DNA from: Ancistrus triradiatus
Lineage: Eukaryota; Chordata; Actinopteri; Siluriformes; Loricariidae
DNA length: 64,000 bases
Assembly: GCA_025084515.1 (NCBI GenBank)
Contig: JAJAGP010000184.1
Span: 575,873-639,872, forward strand
Reading direction: 5' to 3'
In this document: positions 48,490 to 59,213 of the stretch, piece after piece
Layout: every line of letters begins with the position of its first letter
Numbering within the stretch: the stretch's first letter is position 1
Position numbers and translations under genes: made by a program
The notes under the pieces: model-generated
Database searches by the model: none
The model's input: the letters and a program-made list of their open reading frames with translations, nothing else
Told to the model about the DNA's origin: nothing

Positions 48490-48540
<51 letters not shown>
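48490..48540. repeat. (CA)n microsatellite in the 3' UTR
   Basis: Perfect (CA)n of about 50 bases, 140 bases after the unc5a stop. Shorter interrupted CA tracts lie at 48355-48388. Confidence 0.95.
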
Positions 48541-48543
<3 letters not shown>

Positions 48544-49324
48544 TAAAAACTCGCAGTTCTGGTCCAGTTCACGTTCTCTTGTTTGTAAATTGAGCCACTT
48601 AGGTTTCGCTGCGGGTACGGGCCAAAACGAGGACGGATCAAAGCCACGTTCAGCACGGGACACACGGTGCAAAGTCACACCACGTAAAACTTGCGTTAAT
48701 TGGCGTCATTTGTACGAAACCAGCCGATAGGATTCCTAAAAATGGTGCAGACTGTACCCGTTTTGTACCTGCATTTAGCAATATGCGAACACGAAGCGCC
48801 CAGTGATATTTCATGTCAAATCTATTAAAAAAAACAAAAAAAAAAAAACATTTCCCCTTTAAAAATGTATTATCCAGACAGAACAGGGTGTGAAAGGGTT
48901 TAAAGGGTTTGAAATCGAAACCAAGGCATTCATTCGACCCACCCGAGGCCCTGTAACGCGGCCGTACTGCTTTCCGAAGCCATAACCGATCCAAATCCAA
49001 AATGCAACCTTGATAAACGACGTCCTGATGCAGGATCTTTAGGGGACGGAGCTGACGCTGAATTTCGCGAGGGAAGCGTTCAGGGATTTTTATTTCCTAC
49101 CCAGCAGGTCCGGAGCGTCGCGTTCTGACCTTTTTTCACTTCTCATTCTCGCCGCTTTGTTTCTTAACGAACGCTAAAACGATCAGACGCAATACTGACA
49201 GCTATCGCTTTATTTTATAACGATTATTTTTCGAGGATATTCACTTATTTTTGTGTCGTTTTCTGCGGGACGGACCCAGAGCCCCCCACAAGGCACGAAC
49301 TCCACCTTGGGAAGCGGAACACGT

Positions 49325-49745
49325 GTGCACGAGGGTCCGAATCGAGGCTCGAGTCACTGCCATGCAAATCCAAGGCTCAGGTCTTGGGCACACGAGTCTG
49401 AGTTGAGTCTCAAGTCTTGGGCGTGCAAGTCCGGCTCGAGTCTCAAGTTTCTGGTTTTGTAGTCCGAGACGAGTCTCAAGTCTCAGAGGTCCAAGTCGAG
49501 TCCCCAGTTTGTGGCTCACAAGTGCCAATCAAGTCAAGTCTCAAGTAGTGCAAATCTGGGGTGAGTCTCGAGTCTCTGGCTTGCGAGTCGGAGTCAAGTC
49601 TCAAGTCTTGGGCATATGAATCCGAGTCCTGGATCTGAGGCATGCAAGTCCGGGTCGAGTCTCAAGTCTTGGGCATGTGAGCCGGAGTCCAAGTCTCAGA
49701 GTCGAGTCGCAAGTTTCTGGCATGCAAGTCCAAGTCTACACACCA
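49325..49745. repeat. minisatellite, GAGTCTCAAGTCTTGGGC type
   Basis: About 14 imperfect units of 25-35 bases: CAAGTCCGAGTCGAGTCTCA, AGTCTTGGGCATGTGAG. Similar words occur at 47705-47875 and 50385-50520, so the family surrounds the last unc5a exon. Confidence 0.8.
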
Positions 49746-50054
49746 CAAGAACCAGAGCCCCAAACTGGCATGACCATGACCACCAATAGCCTTTGCGGTC
49801 CTGGCAGACCAGAGATCCGAGGCACCAGGTGTTGGTGTTCCGCCTCTCCAGGGCCTCCCGAGTTACAGTTCCCATGGACATTATGGGCTGGGTCTTTCCT
49901 CCTTTATAACAAATCATATTTTCTATTAAATCTGATTCCATTACACAAAATGTCCACACTATGCCAACCGCAGCCAACGGGCTCGACACGATTATTCACC
50001 AAAATATAAAGGCATGTAGCATCCAAAGATCTGAGAACTTAAAGTGAAGAACTC

Positions 50055-50216
50055 GACGTTTAAGTTTACCAGAGCGACGATACGGCCGATACGGTCTTAC
50101 AGTCCTGGGTTAAGGGACTTGCTCAAGGGCCAAACAGTGGCAGCTTCCCAGATTTGAACCCTCTACCATCTGGTCCACCGTCTAGTACCTTAACCCATCA
50201 GCCACCACAGTCCCGT
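50055..50216 (-). repeat. tRNA-derived fish SINE
   Basis: On the - strand: GGCTGATGGGTTAAGGTAC (A-box side), GGGTTCAAATCTGGG (B box), GCTGCCACTGTTTGGCCC, GAGCAAGTCCCTTAACCC and a short GTCGCTCTGGTAAAC tail. This is the most complete SINE in the window. Confidence 0.75.
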
Positions 50217-51680
50217 CAACTATAAAGACCCGTATTTAAAGGAGCAGTCTGGGAGAAAAATCGGATTTAAGACATGTTTAAGACCACTTAATGAACCGAG
50301 ACGTAATGGAGGAATATTTTTATACCCTTCTAATCTGATTCAAGGTTGCAGAGAAGCCTACAGGTTGCCAGTCCTGGGAATCTCTGGCATGCAAGTCCAA
50401 GTCTTGAGTCCCTGATGTGGCTCCTAGTTGAGTCTGGGTCTGAAGGCTCTGGCACATGTCTGAGCCGGGTCTCTGGCTTGCCAGTCCAAGTCGAGCCTAG
50501 AGTCTCTAGTGTGAGAGTCCGTTAGAGATGCCAGCTGAACTAACATCTTTGGAACGTGGCAGAAAACTGGAGTACTCCGAGGAAACCCCCACCCGGGTTC
50601 TGGAGCTGTTTCTGGAGAACCGAAATGCAAAGAACCCCCAGTCTGATCCCCAAACTCCTCCTTTAACCTGTAACCAATCGAGCGTTAGATAACTCTCACT
50701 CCCCAAACGTCGCTCTAACAACCCGTGTATTACCTACGTCTTTTTAAAGGTTGTATATAAGAACATTTTCTATTCCAATCAGTAACCAAAGTTGATGAGC
50801 CATTCGTTTTTTTCTCGTTTCCATTTCTCCGCTCCGAATCTCCGATGTACATTTCTAATGGTGCAGCACTTGTAACGACACGCCGGGGGCAGGATCCGAT
50901 ATTTCCGATAACGGTTAGTAACTGCAGTTCCATTTGTCCGTGTGTAATCTGTGACGTGTTGGGTCATCGTTCATGGACTACAGAACTTCTGCCGTGGTTA
51001 AGAACGTTCCGTTTCGTCCCCGAGCCGGACGGAGGTCATGTCTTCTGTTATTAAAAAGACACCATAATGATTTTATCGTCGACGTTTGACCATCGGCCGC
51101 ATTTCATGAATAAAAAATGACTTTCTGCCTATAAAGCCGACCTCAGATCAATAAGAGAAGCCAATCTGCCACCCCTCAGACCCGCCGACTGTACATGGAG
51201 TCGATTCATCGATAGCTGTTGTGTATAAACGAATGTGTGAGTGTAACCTTGCGTTGACCGAGCTCTTTCTTTTTTCGAACTGAACTCAGTAGACTTGTGT
51301 ACCGTGAATGTTTCTTGATTCTCAATGTTTTCTTGCCTTTCTGCGAGTCAGAATGCTGTATTTAAGACGCCACAGCGCTTATGCAAAACTGTACACTTCT
51401 CTTTTTTTAAGACCATATTTTGAAGGGGTTTTAATTTTGTATTTCCGTTCTCCTCCCCGTCAGTGTAAAACCGTCGTCGTCGATGACTTCGTGCTAACAG
51501 GAAGCCCCGCCATCGAGGGAGGGGGTTCTTTCTGTACTTTTGGACAATGGTATGGATCTGTGGGTAGAATTTTGGAAATTCGTTTCTAAGTGCTTTCAAG
51601 TATTTACTTGGCCTTATGTACATATATATCTATGAAATTTCAGAAAGGTATGTATAGTAATTCAACCTGAAATGGATGTA

Positions 51681-51686
51681 AATAAA
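51681..51686 (+). terminator. candidate unc5a polyadenylation signal
   Basis: AATAAA inside GTAAATAAATTATATATTG, followed after about 20 bases by a T/G-containing stretch. It is the first canonical signal in a plausible UTR-end context downstream of the unc5a stop. Transcript evidence is lacking. Confidence 0.45.
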
Positions 51687-52217
51687 TTATATATTGTTAA
51701 AAACACGAGTCGGGTCTTCTTTACGTCAAGTCAAATTTATTTCTGAGGTGCTTTTTAAATATTTCGGTTCTATAGGTTTCCTTTTTTCTTATTCCTCTTA
51801 TTACTATCCTTTTATTCTGTATCCATTTCCGTCATTTTATAATTGGGTGCTGTGTGCCCTTTTCATATATCGTGAATCCTGAAAGCAGGTTTGCAAATCT
51901 AGATCCAGAGATCCTAACTGAGGAAGCCCAGGGCGACAGTGGCAAGGAAAATCCCTCAACAGTATAAGGAAAAACCTCGTTAGAACCCAGACTCAAAAAG
52001 GCAATGAACCTTGATTTAAATTAAGTAATCGCTAATTAGTTTTATAGTAATAGGTAAAATAAACTGATGCTAAATACAAAGATTGAGAGAACATATTTAC
52101 AGAGAATAGAATAAATAAAACAATACTATCTAGTCTCTGATCAGAGTACAGTATTGTGAAGAGGATAATAAAATGGAGGAACTTCTATAAAGCTATAGAA
52201 TATAAGACAATACTATA

Positions 52218-52529
52218 CAGTGCTGTGCAAAAATATTCGGCCACCATTAGATTTGCTCTTTCAAGCTCGGATCTGTTGCTCCATAATCTGCTTTATGTGA
52301 ACCTTTGTGAGCATTATCTTTAGACGTGATGCATCTTTGCCGATTCACCGTGTTTTCTTGCCTTCTACCCTTCCAAAGAGACCAAGGGGAGGTCCCACTA
52401 TAGAAGTGTACAATTTCCTGTAATTCCTGGTTGATTCTAAGAAATAGAGAATTATACATGGTCGTTACAGCACTGCTAAAACACTCGACATGTAATCTAA
52501 TGGTGGCCTAAGACTTTTGCACAGTACTG
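52218..52529. mobile_element. 312-bp Tc1/mariner-type MITE with TA target duplication
   Basis: Ends CAGTGCTGTGCAAAA and TTTTGCACAGTACTG, with inner inverted match GGCCACCATTAG / CTAATGGTGGCC. TA flanks both sides. Same terminal sequence as the MITE at 43432. The interior is unrelated and has no transposase motif. Confidence 0.85.
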
Positions 52530-52534
52530 TATAT

Positions 52535-54200
52535 AAATAAACAGAGTGTGGGGTCAGGGAATGTCCATCCCGACTCCGCCTGTGGGATCCAGCTGTCAGA
52601 TATGATCCCCGGGTCCGCCCTGGCGTCTCGGTCCAGAGGGACGCGCCAGAAAGGGCCCCGGGGGGGGAGAGCTGGAGCAATGGGGCGGGAGCTAGCTGTG
52701 ATGGAATCCTCAGAGCTTTGGCACTGGGAGCATGATGTTCCCAGTCAGGCTACCGAAAATGAACAGGACCCCCCCAGGATGGTGATCGATCTCGGAAAAC
52801 CGTACAGGAGTAAAGCATATTTTAGCCTACAAGTAATATAATTAATTAAATAACAGATCAACAAAAGTAAATGTGGTGCAAACAGTAGGACACTAGTATT
52901 ATAACACAGTAAACAAAAGTACTATTATTTATACTGCATATACTATTTACTATGGTTATTAATATTATTATTATATTATTAGACTACGCAATCTTTGGAG
53001 AATTACGGGTTGCCTGGACCAATATGGCGTCCACATGACGCACGACCCAGTGCATTCTGGGTTAGAATGCTCCATAAACGACCACATAAACAATTTGGCA
53101 GATTTATTTTATTTTTAACATACAATACGACTGCAGGTCCATTGATTACACGTCTAAACAACACAACGTTTGGATCGAAGTAAAATAATACAGTAGTTTT
53201 CATTTAATAAAAGTCGCATCCGGAGACGTAAAGCTATTCATTAAAGGCACTTAACACACAGAAGACTGAACATCGCCTGGAGCGTTCGGTCGGAGGCTCA
53301 CGCCCCCTGCAGACGACCGACGGACATTATCTAGAGCGCTCAGGGATCATTAGGGGCCGCGGCCTTAGCGGTGCCGAATCAATTAAGGAATCCTCGTTAC
53401 AGCACGCGCCGATTCCTCGACTTAAGTCATTAAGGGACTGTAATTAGCCGATTAGAAAGTGGGTCTGGCTGCTGTTACACTTGCTTTATGCACGTTATAA
53501 TCGTCTAGGTTCGAGTTCGAGTCTCTGATACAAGTCCAGCACCATAACTCAGCCCTGGTGATGGTTTTAGTACAGCCAAATCTAGGAAAAGCAGGATTTA
53601 AGGGCCTCACACCGAAGGAGGATACGAACAAGAGACGTCCACTAGGGGGCACCTTTTTAACCGTGCTGGATTAATGGCTGAATCAGGTGTCCAGCCCGTT
53701 TGACGTCGCAGGCTTCGTTTGTTTCCGATGAAGCACCTCGAGCGGCGCCGATAAAAGCTGATCAGCTAATATACAAACTCAGCAGCTCCTGACCGGCTCT
53801 CAAAAAGTCTTCCGGCCCGGGGACAGAACGAGCCCGGTGCGGGATCCGAGCCTCATTAAAGCGAGGTGACAGATGAGGACGGATAGGCGCTGCACGCTCC
53901 GTATCGGAGACGCGTAAAGATCGGCAGTCGGGTCAATAAGAAGCGCTCGCAATCAGAACTAATGCACGGCCGCCCGGCTGTCAGGGGCTCGTTTTTCTTT
54001 CTCAGCGCTCTGCCATTACCCTAAGTAGCACCGCACCGGGGGGGGAGGCACACCTCAGCAGCATCTGGGTAAATTATGAATTACGGCCAGGTTCCTCAAG
54101 CGGTGTGCTTGGTCAGAGTTAGACCCTGCTTCATCTAGACGCCACCGAAACACGGGTGTGTGGAGCTTCAGACAGACGATACACTTAACACAAACAAACC
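52535..54200. other. intergenic sequence between unc5a and pdlim7
   Basis: Unique-looking. 52550-52830 is GC-rich with a G8 run (52660). 53330-53460 has AATCAATTAAGG and TAATTAGCCG words. No exon or promoter recognised. Confidence 0.4.
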
Positions 54201-55090
54201 CCAATCTCTCAGGCACCAGAACATCCGGGACTGTTCCAGCAGGACCCAGAAATTGAAGAGTCCACACGACCTGGAGTCGCACGCTCACATTTCTGAGAGA
54301 CCAAGAGGTTTGTGGTCTTGGATAGGGGTCGGGAAGGACCGTAATGAGTCCGTACCCGATACACCAAGGGTCTGGTGGAGGAGAGTTTGAGAGCTTGGCA
54401 CAACAGAATCCAAGGGATTGGCTCTTTAGAGACCAATTGTTGCAGGACAGGGGTCAGGAAGGACAGAATAGGTCCAGGCCTGGCACAACAGAGGTTTAGG
54501 TTTAGTCCAGTAAGTACCTGGTGCACTATAGGGGCATGAAGGGACACAAATGGGCCAGCTCACCAGAGCCTAAGGTGCTGGCACTCCAGAGGCTGAGGAT
54601 CTTTCTCTCGAGAGGCCAAACATTATCTGTTGCAGGATGAGGGTCAGGAAGGACCCAAATGGGCCAGAGCACCAGAGACTGAGGGTCTTTCCCTTGAGAC
54701 CAAAAATTATCTGGTGCAGTACAAGAGTCAGGAAAGACCCAACATGGGCCAGTAAACCAATGACTGAGGGCCTGGCATACCAGAGACTGAGGGTCTTTCC
54801 CTCGAGAGACCAAAAATTAGAACAAGGGTCAGGAAGATCTCAAATGCTCACTGCACCAGAGCTTAAAGGTCTGGCTCTTGGAAAGACCAAGGAGTATCTA
54901 CAGCAGAATAGGGGACTGACCCAAATGGGCCAGTAAACCAGAGGCTCAGGGCTTGGCACACCAGAGGCCGAGGGTCTTTGCCATGGGAGTATAAGCATTT
55001 GGTGAAGTACTGGGGTCAAAAATAGCCATAACAGCCCAGCGCATCAGATGCCAAGAACCTGGCACAGCAGAGGCAGAAGCACCAGGGGTT
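54200..55090. repeat. minisatellite of about 105 bp, degenerate
   Basis: Repeated words GAGGGTCTTTCCCTCGAGAG, GGTCAGGAAGGACCCAAATG and GGCCAGTAAACCAGAG. The first recurs at 54683 and 54788, 105 bp apart. Other units are shortened. Confidence 0.75.
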
Positions 55091-55183
55091 GTTTATACAT
55101 GGTTGTTCCAGGGGCCGCTAGGGAACAAGGGCTGGGTCTGTGGCACATTTGTATTAGAGGAGCTTAAAAAGTGAGTTTAAATA

Positions 55184-55189
55184 TTTATT
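55184..55189 (-). terminator. candidate pdlim7 polyadenylation signal
   Basis: TTTATT on the + strand is AATAAA on the - strand, about 340 bases after the pdlim7 stop. It is the nearest canonical signal I see. It would give a short 3' UTR and leave about 3.5 kb to the unc5a signal. Confidence 0.35.
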
Positions 55190-55530
55190 TGGACTTCTAA
55201 ACTGCTAAATCCAGCCAGAATCACTTACTACCCCTTTAATTTGAGTATAAAACCAGGAAAGCTAGGGCACATGTACATGTCTAAGCGTGTGGAGGGTGGA
55301 GTGGTGTTAACCTGCTAGACATCTGAAGCATCATCAGAGATTCATAAATACTGATAGGGACGAAATGCTAACTGGAGAGGCGGGGGGGGAAGCAGAGCAA
55401 CGTCTACCGCCAGGATAAAACCTCAGAACCAGCATCCACTATCAAAACCGGATCAGAAAGACTAGGCGGCACACGACTCGGGTTTTTCCTCTGTTCCCTC
55501 GCTCCCACACGGGCACTGAAGTTCGGCTCC

Positions 55531-55617
55531 TCAAAGAGGAGAGAAGGCGTGACCTTTACACAGGGGCTTATCCTTCTTCGAATAGAACGTCTTGCCCTCC
55601 AGGTTGATGTGGCAAAG
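55531..55617 (-). CDS. pdlim7: pdlim7 last coding exon: LIM3 end and stop
   Basis: An 87-nt coding part: LCHINLEGKTFYSKKDKPLC, the last zinc ligands, then KGHAFSPL and TGA. Mammalian PDLIM7 ends in a similarly short HAFS tail. The exon joins in phase 0 to the previous one and completes the CxxC pair of LIM3. Confidence 0.93.
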   Translation of the reverse strand, partial: LCHINLEGKTFYSKKDKPLCKGHAFSPL

Positions 55618-55998
55618 CTGAAAGGAGGAAAGAAGAATAAAAATCATAATCAATCTCAGAAAGGGAACGCACAGCAGCCGGTTCTCAGCCGGTTTCCACT
55701 CCGTTCGTGGTCCGTTTAGGAGCAGAAAGATGGCCGAGGTCAGAAAGCAGTGAGGAGAGGAGGAGGACGGGCGGCCACAGACCCCGCTGCAGGGAGGCGT
55801 GAATCAAAAAGACTTACGGCACAGACGAAGCACGTGTCGTGCCAGCTGTAGCCCAGAGCTTCCAGGAACCGGTCGCCGGCATCGATCTTGAAGTCGCAGC
55901 CGTGACATTTAGTACCGAACATCTTTTCATAGTCTGTGGGGCAAAACAAGCAACAACGAGGACTGATTACTGACGGGAGGTGCAGGAATTTGTATGTG

Positions 55999-56075
<77 letters not shown>

Positions 56076-59000
56076 CGCGCACACACCCCAAATGTGCCTT
56101 GAGCACCGATGCCCTGTCACCAGTTGGTGGTTTGTCCCTCCTGGGACCACGACGAGAACGGACTTCACAGCTAACATCTATAAATGTTTATAAACCTAAC
56201 CCCAACCCTTAAACTCGATCCTAAACCACTTGATGCTAAACCTAACCCTAAAACCTAACCTTAAAGTCCAAAGCAAACCCTACAAACACAATCCTAAACC
56301 CTAACCCCATCTCTAAAGCTTAAGCCCATTCCTTAACTTAATCCTAATCAAACACCGAACCAAAACCCTACACACACAGCCCTAAGTTCTAACTCCAGCC
56401 CTAAATGCCTGCCCTGAACCATAATACTAAGCCTGATCCTAAACATTAACCCAAAATCTAAGCCCAACTCTGTAGCTCAACCTTAAACTCTAAGATTAGA
56501 TCCTAACCCAAATACTAAAACTTCAATCCTAACCCCAATGCTAAACCCAACTCTAACTCCAAATCCAAACCCCTACTTCTTAACCCCAACCCAAGCTTAA
56601 TCCTAAACTTGCGCCCATTCCCTAACCTCAACCCTAAACTTAATCCTAATCCAATTAACCCTAATCAAACACCAAAACTAAAACCTTAAACACAAACTGT
56701 AATGCTAAATCCCAGCCCTAAGTGCCTGCCCTGAACCCTAACTCTAAGCCTGACCTTAAACGTTAGCCCAAAACCCTAACTCTGTACCTCAACCCGAAAC
56801 CTAATCCCAACCTTAATTTCAACTCCAATGCTAAACCCACCTCTATCCCCAACTCCAACACAAATCCTAAACCCCAACCCCAACTCTAAAAATCCAACCC
56901 TGAACCTCTAAACCGAACCCTCAACCCTACCCCAAGACCAAAACCTAACCTTAATTCCAACCCCTACTCAAATTGACCTAAAAGGCCAATGCTAAACCTC
57001 AAAACCCTAAACTCAAATTCTAAAAACATAGCCCTAACCCAAAGCCTGAAGGTCAAACCCTAAACCCAAAGCCCAAACCTGAACCTCTTAACCCCGATCC
57101 TCCTAACCTGTAAGCATAACAGAGCCCTAAACGCCCCTAACCCTAAACCCCAACCAGGACGAGCGGCATTCAAATACTAATAGCTTAAACAGAGAAATGG
57201 GTCAATCCTGACAGACAGACAGACAGACAGACAGACAGGAAGTCTGAGACTGAGATTACATTAGCCGTGGCCACTGGTTGGAAGGCTCGATGCTTTGATG
57301 GCACAAAATGTTCCAGATGCTGAAAGATGCTGCCCCAGATTTTCCACTACAGACTTAGAAAGGTTTAGAGCAGCAGGGCTTTGAGAAAGCTCGAGCGGTT
57401 TTTAAACCCGATGCTGAGCGCGCAGCCGTTTGATCGCCGCTCAGCTCCTGCTCGCTTAGCGAATGCTGACACAAGAATAGTTCGGCTGCGAAACCTCTGA
57501 CTGCACGCTTCATTTCCATAATAAAGCCCCTCGCCGAACGCGCACGCGGTTTAAATATCTGGGCGCGATAGATAGCGGGGAGAGCTGCATCGGCAAGAAA
57601 TCTGGAGGAAGAAGGCCTGAGTCGCAGAAAAGATTGTTTTCAGTTCTGTAAAAATGCTGAAGTGAAAAAAAGCAGGAGCTCAGGATACAACAAATCTAAT
57701 TACACCAAAATACACCGGGGGGATCAATCGCCTCCCCATCACTTCCTCAGATTCTGACTAGCTGGGAGGCGAGGCGAGGCGAGGCGAGGGGCTGCGGGTC
57801 GATGCCGGGGTTCGACGGTGTGCAGCCAAGTGAATAAAAGGCGGCGGCTCGGCGGGGGCAGACTGGGCTCTCACCTCTCTCGCAGTAGGGCTCCCCCTCC
57901 TCCATGTAGAAGGCCTGGTTCCTGATGGGCCTCTTGCAGGCGGCACACGCGAAACACTGGACGTGGTAGGTCATCTTCAGGGCGTGCATGATCTCCTGGT
58001 AAGAGAGGGAGGGGTGTGAGATCTCCTGAGGAGCACAAACCAGGCCGGCACTCTCGATTCTCTCAAGTGCATTAAAAAAAAATCGATTGTTTAAAAGTGA
58101 CAGCTAAACTTTTTCGGCTTTGACCCAGAATTCAGGTCAGAGGAGATACGGTGGCACGAGATACCCGGGATAACCTACCCTGTGCCCTACTGATCAGACT
58201 TTCAATCCAAACTAGCAATCCAATGCAACCTGACCAATCACTGCATGCTACAAAATGCTAAAAGCCCTGCTTCTTACTGACATCTGCTGGCCAGATTTGT
58301 GCAACCGCCTCAGGTTTGTCCCTCTGACTGATCCCTAACCCTAAAACCCCAAACCTATACCTAGCCCCAAATCCAATCCCAAACCCAAATACAACGTTAT
58401 ACCCCAACCCTAAACTTAATCCTAAACACATTAACCCTAAATCTTGCCATAACCCAAAACTTGAACAAAACCCTAAAATAGCATCTCTGAACCTCATAAC
58501 TAAACCCAAACACCCAACTCTAAACACCCAAGCCCAAAGCCTAAACCCTAACCCAAAGCTAAAAGCCCAAAAACCTGAAATCTGAACGCCAACTCCAAAC
58601 CCTGAAAAACTCCCAACATCCAACTCTAACCCCTAAAACATAACCCTAAATGCCCAAATCTAAACCAACTGCCAAATACCCAACCCTAAAAGCCCATCTC
58701 TGAACCTCTTAAACCCCAAACCCTAACCTTAATTCCAACCCCAACCTAAACCCTAATTCCACTTTGAAATGGCTTGCATTTCAAAGCGCTTGAAACCCTG
58801 CTCTTTAGCACCATCTGCTGGCCAGATCTGTGTAACTGCCTGGGGAAAACAAAAAAATAGAGCATCTAACGCTGCACTGCGGGCTCCCTGAGCGTACTCG
58901 GGTACTGAGAGCTCTCGCTGCATGTCAGGACAGAAACGGATCACTTAAAGCCACTTAAAGAGGTTCGAATGATTAGGCGAGGCGCTCACTCCGGTGATGA

Positions 59001-59176
59001 TCTTCTTGCACTTGGCGCAGTTGGGAGAGTAGCGATTGTCGTAGCATTTGGTACAATAGATGGAGCCCTGCTCCTCGAAGAAGCCGCCCTCATCCAGCAT
59101 GACGCGGCACTGGCAGCACGTGAACTCCTCCGGGTGCCAGGAGCGACCCAGCGCCACCACATAGCGGCCCCTGGTG

Positions 59177-59213
<37 letters not shown>

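Larger units (their letters stand above)
48354..51700 (+). other. unc5a: probable unc5a 3' UTR
   Basis: The sequence after the stop codon has no further coding exon. It includes short A-rich and (CA)n tracts, a GAGTC-type minisatellite (49330-49740), a SINE fragment on the opposite strand (about 50055-50216), and an AT-rich end with TATGTACATATATATC. The extent is inferred from the first convincing AATAAA at 51681. A long 3' UTR is usual for UNC5 genes. An earlier polyadenylation site cannot be excluded. Confidence 0.5.

Noticed and set aside
56190..57150. A true telomere or chromosome end
   Set aside because: Words are too degenerate, and coding exons of pdlim7 continue on both sides.
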